A DNA stretch of 36,765 bases from Prolixibacteraceae bacterium (GTDB taxonomy: Bacteria > Bacteroidota > Bacteroidia > Bacteroidales > Prolixibacteraceae): positions 1 through 36,765 of the forward strand of contig JAFGEV010000391.1 of the NCBI GenBank assembly GCA_016931385.1. Reading direction: 5' to 3'. Within the stretch, counting starts at the first letter, position 1. Each line of letters begins with the position of its first letter. The notes under the pieces were generated by a model. It worked only from the letters and a program-made list of their open reading frames with translations, searched no databases and was not told where the DNA came from. The translations under genes and the position numbers were made by a program. Below are positions 17,819 to 24,260 of the stretch, piece by piece.

Positions 17819-18067
17819 CTAATCATCCTTCTTCCTGTTTGCCCATCTTTTTCTCCCACGTTCAATGGTTGCCTGTCGGTAGTTTTCGTCGTTGTGATAA
17901 CGATCTTTTGCGCGTTGAAGCGTTTTGTCCCGGTATTCAGGATCGGTATGATACCTGTTCCTGTATTTTTCCTTAGCTTTTTCCCTGAATTCCTCATTAT
18001 CCCGGTATTTCTTTTTAAGCCAGGCTAAATGTTTTTCCCTATGTTTTTTATATCCTGAATCTGTCAT
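17819..18067 (-). CDS. Small basic repeat protein of unknown function
   Basis: An 82-aa, highly charged protein with no membrane segment, signal or cysteine. It is built from about three degenerate repeats of roughly 20 residues around the pattern KYRxxEEFREKAKEKYRNRYH, DPEYRDKTLQRAKDRYH and NENYRQATIERGRKRW-like text, predicted to be helical. Similar Tyr-Arg-rich repeats occur in basic nucleic-acid-binding helices beside HNH nucleases in phages, but there is no HNH motif here, so that comparison is weak. It shares its strand with the zinc-ribbon gene 127 bp upstream and precedes a terminator. Overlapping frames exist on both strands; this one has the most protein-like repeat pattern. Confidence 0.6.
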   Translation of the reverse strand: MTDSGYKKHREKHLAWLKKKYRDNEEFREKAKEKYRNRYHTDPEYRDKTLQRAKDRYHNDENYRQATIERGRKRWANRKKDD

Positions 18068-18194
18068 TTTTTGCGTCTATATTGATAATGAAATAATCCG
18101 TCAGATTTGTTATAGCAAACTAAAAAAGAATTAAAAATCCTCCATGGGGTCATACATTATAATCTCTGATATAAAAACCCGATATTCCAAACTT

Positions 18195-18557
18195 TTACTC
18201 CCCACCTTTCCAGTGAATAAGTAAAACAGCATCATCGTTTAGGGGCAAATATCCTTCGTCGTAACAAAGTTTGTACATATTCCCTTTTTGTGTTTCGTAT
18301 ATACTGGTGAAATAATTAAAGTCGAAACCTTCGTACAGGAGCTTCGAGCGCGATACCTTTGTTTTTCCTTGGGTATTGAGCGCAGTTAATATCGAATAAT
18401 TCTTTTTCAACGTTCGGTTGATTTTTTGCACACAACTGTTTGTGGAGTTGTAACGTTGGTTGTTAAATGTGTTCCTGCACTGGTCGGAACAGAATTTTTT
18501 GTCAATCCGCCCGATAATGGGTTCATTACATACCGGGCATAAGCGTTTTTTGTTCAT
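18195..18557 (-). CDS. Zinc-ribbon protein (DUF2116-like N-terminus)
   Basis: A 120-aa protein with an N-terminal zinc ribbon: CPVC (Cys7, Cys10) and FCSDQC (Cys23, Cys28-type pair) in the context CxxC...CSDQCRNTFNNQRY, like the DUF2116 and yacG-type ribbons. The rest is a helical and beta region (KINRTLKKNYSILTALNTQG, SKLLYEGFDFNYFTSIY, CYDEGYLPL) that recurs in Bacteroidota proteins of this kind. The function is unknown; zinc binding and a nucleic-acid or protein contact role are inferred. It has a good promoter and is divergent from ssb. Confidence 0.8.
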   Translation of the reverse strand: MNKKRLCPVCNEPIIGRIDKKFCSDQCRNTFNNQRYNSTNSCVQKINRTLKKNYSILTALNTQGKTKVSRSKLLYEGFDFNYFTSIYETQKGNMYKLCYDEGYLPLNDDAVLLIHWKGGE

Positions 18558-18585
18558 TGTTTTATTTTTTTAAAAGTCAGATAAA

Positions 18586-18617
18586 CAAATATATATTCAA
18601 TTTTAAACACTTACAAA
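18586..18617 (-). promoter_or_regulatory. Bacteroidota-type promoter of the zinc-ribbon gene
   Basis: On the minus strand TTTG (18614-18617), a 20-bp spacer, then TATATTTG (18586-18593) match the -33/-7 consensus at the expected spacing. The start codon is 28 nt downstream. Confidence 0.6.
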
Positions 18618-18730
18618 TGAATTTAAACGAAAAACAAACAACTCTAAATGCTTATTAACCGAATCGTGTTTGCAGGGTGTTGCAACTTTGTTCCGTCAAA
18701 ATTTATTATTAACATTTAAAACATACGATT

Positions 18731-19075
18731 ATGACAACTTTAAGGAACAGAGTACAGTTAGTGGGCAACTTAGGAATGGATCCCGAAATTGTAAATTTTG
18801 AGAGTGGTAAAAAAGTAGCAAAGTTCACCGTTGCAACCAACGAAACCTATTCAGACGGTAACGGGAACAAAGCTACCAGCACACAATGGCACAATGTAGT
18901 AGCCTGGGGCAAGCAGGCCGACTTTGTTGAAAAACACCTGCGCAAGGGAAAAGAAGTTGCATTGGAAGGCAAGTTAACCTATCGTCAGTACGAAGACAAA
19001 AACAAACAAAAACATTACATTACCGAGGTTGTGCTTAACAGCTTCATTGTTTCCCCCGCCGAAAAAGAAAATTAA
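18731..19075 (+). CDS. ssb: Single-stranded DNA-binding protein without acidic tail
   Basis: A 114-aa SSB that coats single-stranded DNA. The OB-fold is complete (RNRVQLVGNLGMDPEI, VAKFTVATNETY, TQWHNVVAWGKQADFVEKHL, KGKEVALEGKLTYRQYEDKN, TEVVLNSFIV). It ends PAEKEN directly after the fold, so it has neither the flexible linker nor the acidic DDDIPF-type tip that recruits partner proteins in full-length SSB. This suggests an accessory paralogue, with the main SSB elsewhere in the genome. The frame shows no sign of truncation by mutation. Confidence 0.93.
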   Translation: MTTLRNRVQLVGNLGMDPEIVNFESGKKVAKFTVATNETYSDGNGNKATSTQWHNVVAWGKQADFVEKHLRKGKEVALEGKLTYRQYEDKNKQKHYITEVVLNSFIVSPAEKEN

Positions 19076-19128
19076 GAAAAAGTGGCTTAAGCTCCATTAG
19101 GTAAAAAAGCCCCAGACTGAAAAAATAA

Positions 19129-19158
19129 GGGGCAGCAAGATTTAAATCTTGCTGCCCC
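19129..19158. terminator. Bidirectional palindromic terminator after ssb
   Basis: A perfect 30-bp palindrome (15-bp arms starting GGGGCAGCAAGATTT) is followed by a short T-run on the plus strand and by TTATTTTTT on the minus strand. It lies 54 nt after the ssb stop and could also end the sigma/anti-sigma transcript from the other side. Confidence 0.75.
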
Positions 19159-19320
19159 CTTTTGATATCAATTTTTTAAATTCCATGCTTTGGCAAGCTC
19201 AGAAATCGGTTTCGTCAATTCCGAATTTTTCGTGAACGGCTGGCAATAACTGTATCAAGTTTCTAACATCCAATATCAAATATCCGGAATAAATCAAGAA
19301 TCCAGCCCCAATATCAGTTC

Positions 19321-19710
19321 CTACCTTTTTTTATTAAACAATAACCTGTCAAACCCAACCAACAGCAGTATGGCAATGCTCACCCCAAAAACCAAAAGCA
19401 TAATATTCGCATTTAAAAGGAAATCGGGCATTTGAAAGGAAATTTTTTCGGCCTGTTGTGTAATTGTTTCTAAAACAGGCATAAGTGGATTGTTTACTGG
19501 TTCTTTTTCGGTAACAGGAAGCTTAAAGAGGAAGGCAATAAAAGCCATACATGCAACAATAATCGCAAACCATCCCCATTTCGATATCAGGGGTTTCACA
19601 ATAATTGCCTGCCTGATTTCGAATATCTTGTCCATCACCTTGTCGGAAAATCCTTTCGGGGCTTTCCTGACGAACTCATTTTCCAACGCTTTTTTCAACT
19701 CTTCATTCAT
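19321..19710 (-). CDS. Probable membrane anti-sigma partner of the ECF sigma factor
   Basis: A 129-aa protein with a cytoplasmic N-terminus (MNEELKKALENEFVRKAPKGFSD) and two membrane helices (about 46-64 and 102-122) joined by a short external loop. It starts 18 nt after the sigma gene ends, on the same strand, so the two are co-transcribed. A short cytoplasmic helix preceding membrane segments next to an ECF sigma gene is the usual arrangement for an anti-sigma factor. I see no zinc (HxxxCxxC) anti-sigma motif, so the assignment rests on context. Confidence 0.65.
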   Translation of the reverse strand: MNEELKKALENEFVRKAPKGFSDKVMDKIFEIRQAIIVKPLISKWGWFAIIVACMAFIAFLFKLPVTEKEPVNNPLMPVLETITQQAEKISFQMPDFLLNANIMLLVFGVSIAILLLVGFDRLLFNKKR

Positions 19711-19728
19711 AACATCAAAATTAACTAT

Positions 19729-20286
19729 TCAAAATGTAATTTCAACATTCGCTTGCTGCATAATTTCTTTCAACTTTTTCCGGCTCCTGAACATCTTTAT
19801 TTTTACATTTGATACGCTGATGCCCATAATCTTTGATATTTCATCAATCGACTGGTTTTCGAAATAATGCAAAGCCAGCATCATTTGCTCATCATCGGCC
19901 AGTTTTTTAATTGCATTCTGAAGCACCTTTTCAGGATCATCCGTTTCATTTAACAAATCAAACTGAACTTCGCTTCCTCCTTTGTTTTCAAGGAACACTT
20001 CATCCTGCGATGAAAATTCAGGCCTGTTCTTTCTTAAAAACGAAATGGCCCTATTGTATGTTATCCGGTAAACCCAGGTTGAAAATTTCGATTTTCCCCT
20101 GAATTTTGACAACGACTTATACACTTCAATAAAAACATCCTGTGCAAGGTCTTCGGCATCGGCTTCATTCCTGATCAGCTTAAAAGCCAGGGAATATACC
20201 ATATCGGCATATTTGTCCACCAGGTACGAATAGGCAGCTTTATCTCCTTTTAAAACGTTCTGTATATAAACGCTGTCGTCTGTCAT
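19729..20286 (-). CDS. ECF-type RNA polymerase sigma factor
   Basis: A 185-aa sigma-70-family factor of the extracytoplasmic-function type that directs RNA polymerase to a specific promoter set. Region 2 (about 20-90) shows YADMVYSLAFKLIRNEADAE, DLAQDVFIEVYKSL and FSTWVYRITYNRAISFLRKN. Region 4 (about 130-182) shows MLALHYFENQSIDEISKIMG and VSNVKIKMFRSRKKLKEIM. I chose the ATG at 20284-20286; an upstream TTG at 20290-20292 would sit inside or before the expected transcription start. Its own promoter matches the one before the divergent gene at 20640, so it probably regulates itself. The anti-sigma candidate follows 18 nt downstream. Confidence 0.94.
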   Translation of the reverse strand: MTDDSVYIQNVLKGDKAAYSYLVDKYADMVYSLAFKLIRNEADAEDLAQDVFIEVYKSLSKFRGKSKFSTWVYRITYNRAISFLRKNRPEFSSQDEVFLENKGGSEVQFDLLNETDDPEKVLQNAIKKLADDEQMMLALHYFENQSIDEISKIMGISVSNVKIKMFRSRKKLKEIMQQANVEITF

Positions 20287-20294
20287 CTGCAAAG

Positions 20295-20324
20295 TTTGAC
20301 GTAAATATCTGAAATTGGTTACAA
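20295..20324 (-). promoter_or_regulatory. ECF-type promoter of the sigma factor gene (autoregulatory)
   Basis: On the minus strand TTGTAACC (20317-20324), a 15-bp spacer, then CGTCAAA (20295-20301). An identical pair of boxes at the same spacing precedes the gene at 20640. CGTC is a common -10 core for ECF sigma factors. The -10 box ends only 9 nt before the ATG, so the transcript would have almost no leader. Confidence 0.75.
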
Positions 20325-20566
20325 CAATACAAAAAGTTTTTTTTTGGGATACAGGTTAAAGTCATTATGGGCTGAAGCCCGGGATAATAGTCATCGTGGT
20401 TTAATCCCCCCCTTGAAAGGCGGGGTTAGTGGAAGAGCTGTACTGCTCAGCAAATCGCATTACTAACACTATGCTTTAGCATGGTGAAAAGAGCAATATC
20501 TCTTATTAAACAAGGGCTCAAAAAACAATTGTTATTTCAACCACTGGCAAAAAAAATCACACTTTT

Positions 20567-20596
20567 TTGTAACCTGATGAAATAACCTGCGTCAAA
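20567..20596 (+). promoter_or_regulatory. ECF-type promoter of the DUF6249-like gene
   Basis: TTGTAACC (20567-20574), a 15-bp spacer, then CGTCAAA (20590-20596), base for base the same boxes as the sigma promoter although the spacers are unrelated. The start codon lies 44 nt downstream. Confidence 0.75.
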
Positions 20597-20639
20597 AGGT
20601 CGAGTTCGAAAAATTAATTAACCATTTAAATAAATAGTC

Positions 20640-20978
20640 ATGGAAGATATTTTAATACCTATTGGATTTTTTGCCGCTGTTTTCGGGATTGTATACATCG
20701 CCGTATCGGCAAGGCATAAAGAAAAAATGGCGCTGATCGACAAGGGCGCTGATCCTTCATTATTTCAGAAAAAAATGAGATTTAACCGCTACAATACGTT
20801 TAAGTACGGATTGTTTTTTATTGGTTTGGCACTTGGTATTGTAGCCGCCGATATTCTTGCCGAATCGACCCGAATAAATGATGTAGCAGCCTACTTCTCG
20901 ATGATCCTGTTATTTGGAGGCCTTGCATTGGTTGTTGCCTATCTTTTAAGAAATAAACTTGAAAAAAACGGGGATTAA
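20640..20978 (+). CDS. DUF6249-like small membrane protein
   Basis: A 112-aa protein with three predicted membrane helices (about 3-22, 54-70 and 83-102) and a short cytoplasmic segment after the first helix (RHKEKMALIDKGADPSLFQKK), a pattern typical of DUF6249 proteins that sit next to ECF sigma genes in Bacteroidota. The precise role is unknown. Sharing the sigma factor's promoter makes it a likely direct target and perhaps part of the envelope-stress circuit. A terminator follows the gene. Confidence 0.8.
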   Translation: MEDILIPIGFFAAVFGIVYIAVSARHKEKMALIDKGADPSLFQKKMRFNRYNTFKYGLFFIGLALGIVAADILAESTRINDVAAYFSMILLFGGLALVVAYLLRNKLEKNGD

Positions 20979-21009
20979 AACCCGACACATTCATTCTTAC
21001 GATTCTGAT

Positions 21010-21037
21010 AAATCCGCTCTGACAGGCGGATTTTTTT
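21010..21037 (+). terminator. Intrinsic terminator after the DUF6249-like gene
   Basis: An 8-bp perfect stem (AAATCCGC with GCGGATTT, 8-nt loop) is followed by a T-run, 31 nt after the stop codon. Confidence 0.8.
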
Positions 21038-21106
21038 ATGCCGATATATAAAAAAAGAGCCATTGGGAGTTTGCGAACCAAGGGCTTACTATTTTAAAAA
21101 TCGGTT

Positions 21107-21835
21107 TTATATCCATCCTTTCAGCTTATAATAAACAATTGCCAGGTACTCGCGGGCAACAACAACTTCAAGCTTCAGGTAATCCCAAAACCTGTACCTC
21201 AAAGGTATCGACCCCCCTACTTCGACAAGGGTTGTGTTTCCTCCCAGCAGGTTCTCATCAAACCTGAGGTCGGTTTCAAGCATCGACTCAGACGAAGGCT
21301 GGCCGGTCACATCTTCAAATCCAACTTTGCGAAATGTTAGTACCGCGCGGTACAAATGTTCGGGCGATGTGACCAAAACCAATGGCTGCCTGAATTTTCC
21401 CTCTGCATACAATTTATAAGCCATAATTGCCTGATAACGGGTATTTAAACCTATAGGTTCTAAAACAATCCTGCTCGTGCCAATGCCTCTTTCAACCAGT
21501 GCATACTTAACCTGACAAACTGTACTAACCCTGTTCAGCGTATCTCCTGGGATTGCAACAACAATTTTGGCAAAGGGAAATTCTTTGGCAAGTTCAACTG
21601 TATAATGCAAGCGCATTAAAACCGATTCACTTGGAAAGCCTCCTCCACCCATTAACAATATTGTTTTCGTGTTGTCAGGAACCCACGCTTTCGATTTACC
21701 CAGGTTATAACGCATCCAAAACGGTAGCGAAGTAAAAGCCAACAGAAGCATTAGTGTAAACAAAATGCCCGCAGACACAATGAAAACCCTGAATACTTTT
21801 AAAGTAATTGCAACAATTTTTTTTACCTTCGGCAT
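21107..21835 (-). CDS. DUF218 (YdcF/SanA/ElyC-type) envelope protein
   Basis: A 242-aa membrane-anchored protein. One N-terminal helix (about 15-38) is followed by a DUF218 domain (about 55-205) with the family landmarks KTILLMGGGGFPSESVLMRL, NTRYQAIMAYKLYAEGK and PLVLVTSPEHLYRAVLTFRK. Relatives (SanA, ElyC, YdcF) are linked to envelope integrity or nucleotide/SAM binding, but their reactions are not firmly known. The N-terminal anchor suggests the domain faces the periplasm. It is divergent from the DUF554 gene. Confidence 0.88.
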   Translation of the reverse strand: MPKVKKIVAITLKVFRVFIVSAGILFTLMLLLAFTSLPFWMRYNLGKSKAWVPDNTKTILLMGGGGFPSESVLMRLHYTVELAKEFPFAKIVVAIPGDTLNRVSTVCQVKYALVERGIGTSRIVLEPIGLNTRYQAIMAYKLYAEGKFRQPLVLVTSPEHLYRAVLTFRKVGFEDVTGQPSSESMLETDLRFDENLLGGNTTLVEVGGSIPLRYRFWDYLKLEVVVAREYLAIVYYKLKGWI

Positions 21836-21889
21836 AAGATGTTATTTACTCTCACAAGTTAAATTATTAACCTAAAATAACAAAACTAT

Positions 21890-22573
21890 ATGCTTCTTCT
21901 GGGCACACTGGTAAATATTGCAACAGTAATTGCAGGCAGCCTTCTGGGTTTCTTTTTTCACTCGAAACTTCCCCACAGAATTGTAAAAATTATTTTTCAG
22001 GCCATTGGATTATTTACCTTATATATTGGCATTACCATGGCTATGAAAACAAACCAGATACTGATCATGATTTTCAGTATGGTTATAGGCTCTGCTATCG
22101 GCGAATTAATCGACATTGACAAATACATTCACAAATTCAGTAACTGGGTTAAAAGAAAGATCAAGTCGGAAAACGAAACTTTTTCGGAGGGTATGATTTC
22201 GGCATTCTTACTTTTCTGTATGGGTTCGATGACCATTCTCGGGGCATTTGAAGAGGGCACACAGGGGAAATCGGACCTTTTAATTGCCAAATCGGTCATG
22301 GACGGGTTTAGTTCTGTTGCCCTTGCATCGGCGCTGGGCATTGGCGTGGCTTTCTCAATTTTGCCCCTGCTTATTTTCCAGGGAGGGCTTACCTTACTCT
22401 CATTCTGGCTTGGCAATTTAATGCCCGACACTGTGGTTAACGAAATGTCGGCAGTTGGAGGGCTCATGCTTGTGGGCCTGGCGATTTCTATTTTGGAGAT
22501 CAGGAAAATTAAGGTAATAAATATGATTCCTGCACTGGTATTTGCAATAATACTGGCCTATGTTTTTTTATAG
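21890..22573 (+). CDS. DUF554 family membrane protein
   Basis: A 227-aa integral membrane protein with about seven hydrophobic segments. The family landmarks are the N-terminus LLGTLVNIATVIAGSLLGFF, FSMVIGSAIGELIDID, CMGSMTILGAFEEGTQG with SDLLIAKSVMDGFSSVALAS, and a final GGLMLVGLAISILEIRKIKV. DUF554 (YdfK/YqgA-like) proteins are thought to be transporters or channels, but no substrate is established. The length matches the family. It runs in the same direction as the kinase-RapZ gene 121 bp downstream, with no terminator seen between them. Confidence 0.9.
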   Translation: MLLLGTLVNIATVIAGSLLGFFFHSKLPHRIVKIIFQAIGLFTLYIGITMAMKTNQILIMIFSMVIGSAIGELIDIDKYIHKFSNWVKRKIKSENETFSEGMISAFLLFCMGSMTILGAFEEGTQGKSDLLIAKSVMDGFSSVALASALGIGVAFSILPLLIFQGGLTLLSFWLGNLMPDTVVNEMSAVGGLMLVGLAISILEIRKIKVINMIPALVFAIILAYVFL

Positions 22574-22694
22574 TTAATTATTATTTTCTCAGGTCAGATA
22601 AACCTTAGCCAATCCAATTTCAAAGGATGTTTCTTCAAAATCATTGATTGTGAAGAAAGATTTGAATAACTTGCATAACAATAAACCAACTGCA

Positions 22695-24140
22695 ATGAAC
22701 CAACGCGATTCCATAAACATACTTGCTTCAATTTTCGAAAAAACCTTTAAAAAGAAGCCATTGTCCGTTAACAATTTACCCCGCTCAGGTTCAGAAAGGT
22801 CATACTTCAGGTTAGCCAATGGCAATGTAACCGCGATGGGCGTGCACAACCTGAATGTAAAAGAAAACGAAGCTTTTTTCAGTTTTACGGATACATTTGA
22901 GAGAATTGGCATAAAAGCACCCAAAATATTGGCGGTATCAGAAGACAGGAAACATTACCTTGTAACCGATTTAGGCAATGAATCACTCGCTGACAGGATA
23001 AAAAGAAACAGGTTTACAGAATACTCAGAAGAAGAACGCTCACCCCTATGTGTACTCAAAAAAACAATTATCCAGCTAAAAACAATGCAACTGGAGGGTG
23101 CAAGAAAAATCGATTTCTCAAAATGTTACCCCAGGGAAGCTTTCGACAGGCAGTCGGTTATGTGGGACCTGAATTATTTCAAATACAATTTTTTAAAGCT
23201 CGCTGGCATTCCCTTCGATGAACAAGTGCTTGAGGATGATTTTGCAAGGCTTGCCGAATTCTTGCTCGAAGCCCCGACAGGTTATTTCATGTACCGCGAT
23301 TTTCAACCAGGGAATATAATGGTAATTGATAACGAACCCTGGTTTATCGACTACCAGGGAGGCAGGAAAGGCCCATTGCAATACGACATTGCCTCACTCC
23401 TGTACAGCCCTAAAACAGCCCTTAACCCCACCAGACGGGAAGTGCTTCTCGAATTTTATATTAACTTGATCAAACAAGAAAAATCGGTAAACACAGAATC
23501 TTTTTCAACCTATTTTTACGCCTTTGCACTGATCAGGATTTTGCAGGCACTGGGCGCGTATGGTTACAGGGGCATTTTTGAAGGCAAACCAAATTTTCAA
23601 AGCAGTATTCCCATTGCGCTTTCAAACCTGAACGAAATTATCGATAAAAAGGGCATCGGCATTGAACTTCCTGAAATTGAAAAAGTATCGATGGCATGCA
23701 GCCAATCGGCATTATTGAAAACTTACGACATACCTTCAGACAAACTCACAATACGCGTAAGCTCCTTTTCATATAAGAAGGGTATACCGGCCGACCCATC
23801 AGGCAATGGTGGCGGGTTCGTGTTCGATTGCAGGGGGTTGCCCAATCCGGGCCGGATGGAAGAATTTAAACAATTGACAGGGAAGGATAAAAAAGTTACC
23901 GATTATCTGGAACAGTTTCCCGATGTGAAACAATTTCAGGAGAAAGCCCGTAACCTAATAGAAATATCAATAAACAATTACCTGGAAAGGGGATTTAACC
24001 ACCTTGCTGTAAGCTTTGGATGCACCGGCGGGCAACACCGGTCGGTATTCCAGGCCGAAGACATGGGGGAATGGCTCAAAAAAAAATTCCCGGTTAATGT
24101 TATTTTAGTACATACCGAAGAAGAAAACTGGAATACTTAA
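22695..24140 (+). CDS. AmgK-like sugar kinase fused to RapZ C-terminal domain
   Basis: A 481-aa two-domain protein. Residues of about 1-340 form an aminoglycoside-phosphotransferase fold like the amino-sugar anomeric kinase AmgK: a catalytic-loop motif YRDFQPGNIM (Asp202, Asn207), a metal-binding IDYQGG (Asp219) and GPLQYDIASLLY. Residues of about 350-480 match the C-terminal domain of RapZ (SFSYKKGIP, GFVFDCRGLPNPGR, LTGKDKKV, FGCTGGQHRSVF with Cys443, VILVHTEEE). In RapZ that domain binds glucosamine-6-phosphate and RNA; the RapZ N-terminal P-loop domain is absent here. I infer a role in recycling or sensing cell-wall amino sugars. No MurU-type nucleotidyltransferase is adjacent. I chose ATG 22695 over an in-frame TTG 51 nt upstream. 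Confidence 0.88.
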   Translation: MNQRDSINILASIFEKTFKKKPLSVNNLPRSGSERSYFRLANGNVTAMGVHNLNVKENEAFFSFTDTFERIGIKAPKILAVSEDRKHYLVTDLGNESLADRIKRNRFTEYSEEERSPLCVLKKTIIQLKTMQLEGARKIDFSKCYPREAFDRQSVMWDLNYFKYNFLKLAGIPFDEQVLEDDFARLAEFLLEAPTGYFMYRDFQPGNIMVIDNEPWFIDYQGGRKGPLQYDIASLLYSPKTALNPTRREVLLEFYINLIKQEKSVNTESFSTYFYAFALIRILQALGAYGYRGIFEGKPNFQSSIPIALSNLNEIIDKKGIGIELPEIEKVSMACSQSALLKTYDIPSDKLTIRVSSFSYKKGIPADPSGNGGGFVFDCRGLPNPGRMEEFKQLTGKDKKVTDYLEQFPDVKQFQEKARNLIEISINNYLERGFNHLAVSFGCTGGQHRSVFQAEDMGEWLKKKFPVNVILVHTEEENWNT

Positions 24141-24260
24141 ATGTAATTGAAATTTAATTGTTTTTATAAATTATTTTAAATCCGTTATACTATGTTCAAA
24201 CATTGGTTCCGTACGGGTAATTAATTATACAATTGCATAAATATAAAGGGGAAGATAAGG

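Larger units (their letters stand above)
20287..20639. other. Divergent regulatory region of the ECF module
   Basis: These 353 bp contain no gene. Each end carries one copy of the ECF-type promoter (see the two promoter entries). Between them lie several small hairpins: GGGCT/AGCCC near 20369-20380, an imperfect C-rich/G-rich stem near 20404-20428, and ATGCT/AGCAT near 20470-20481. I see no function for the hairpins. Confidence 0.6.

Noticed and set aside
18680-18700. CGTCAAA upstream of ssb resembling the ECF -10 box
   Set aside because: No TTGTAACC box at the 15-bp spacing; the nearest match (TTGCAACT) is only 6 bp upstream.
19321-20978. Reading the sigma/anti-sigma/DUF6249 cluster as part of a SusCD-type FecR system
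   Set aside because: The anti-sigma candidate has no FecR domain and no TonB-dependent receptor is adjacent.
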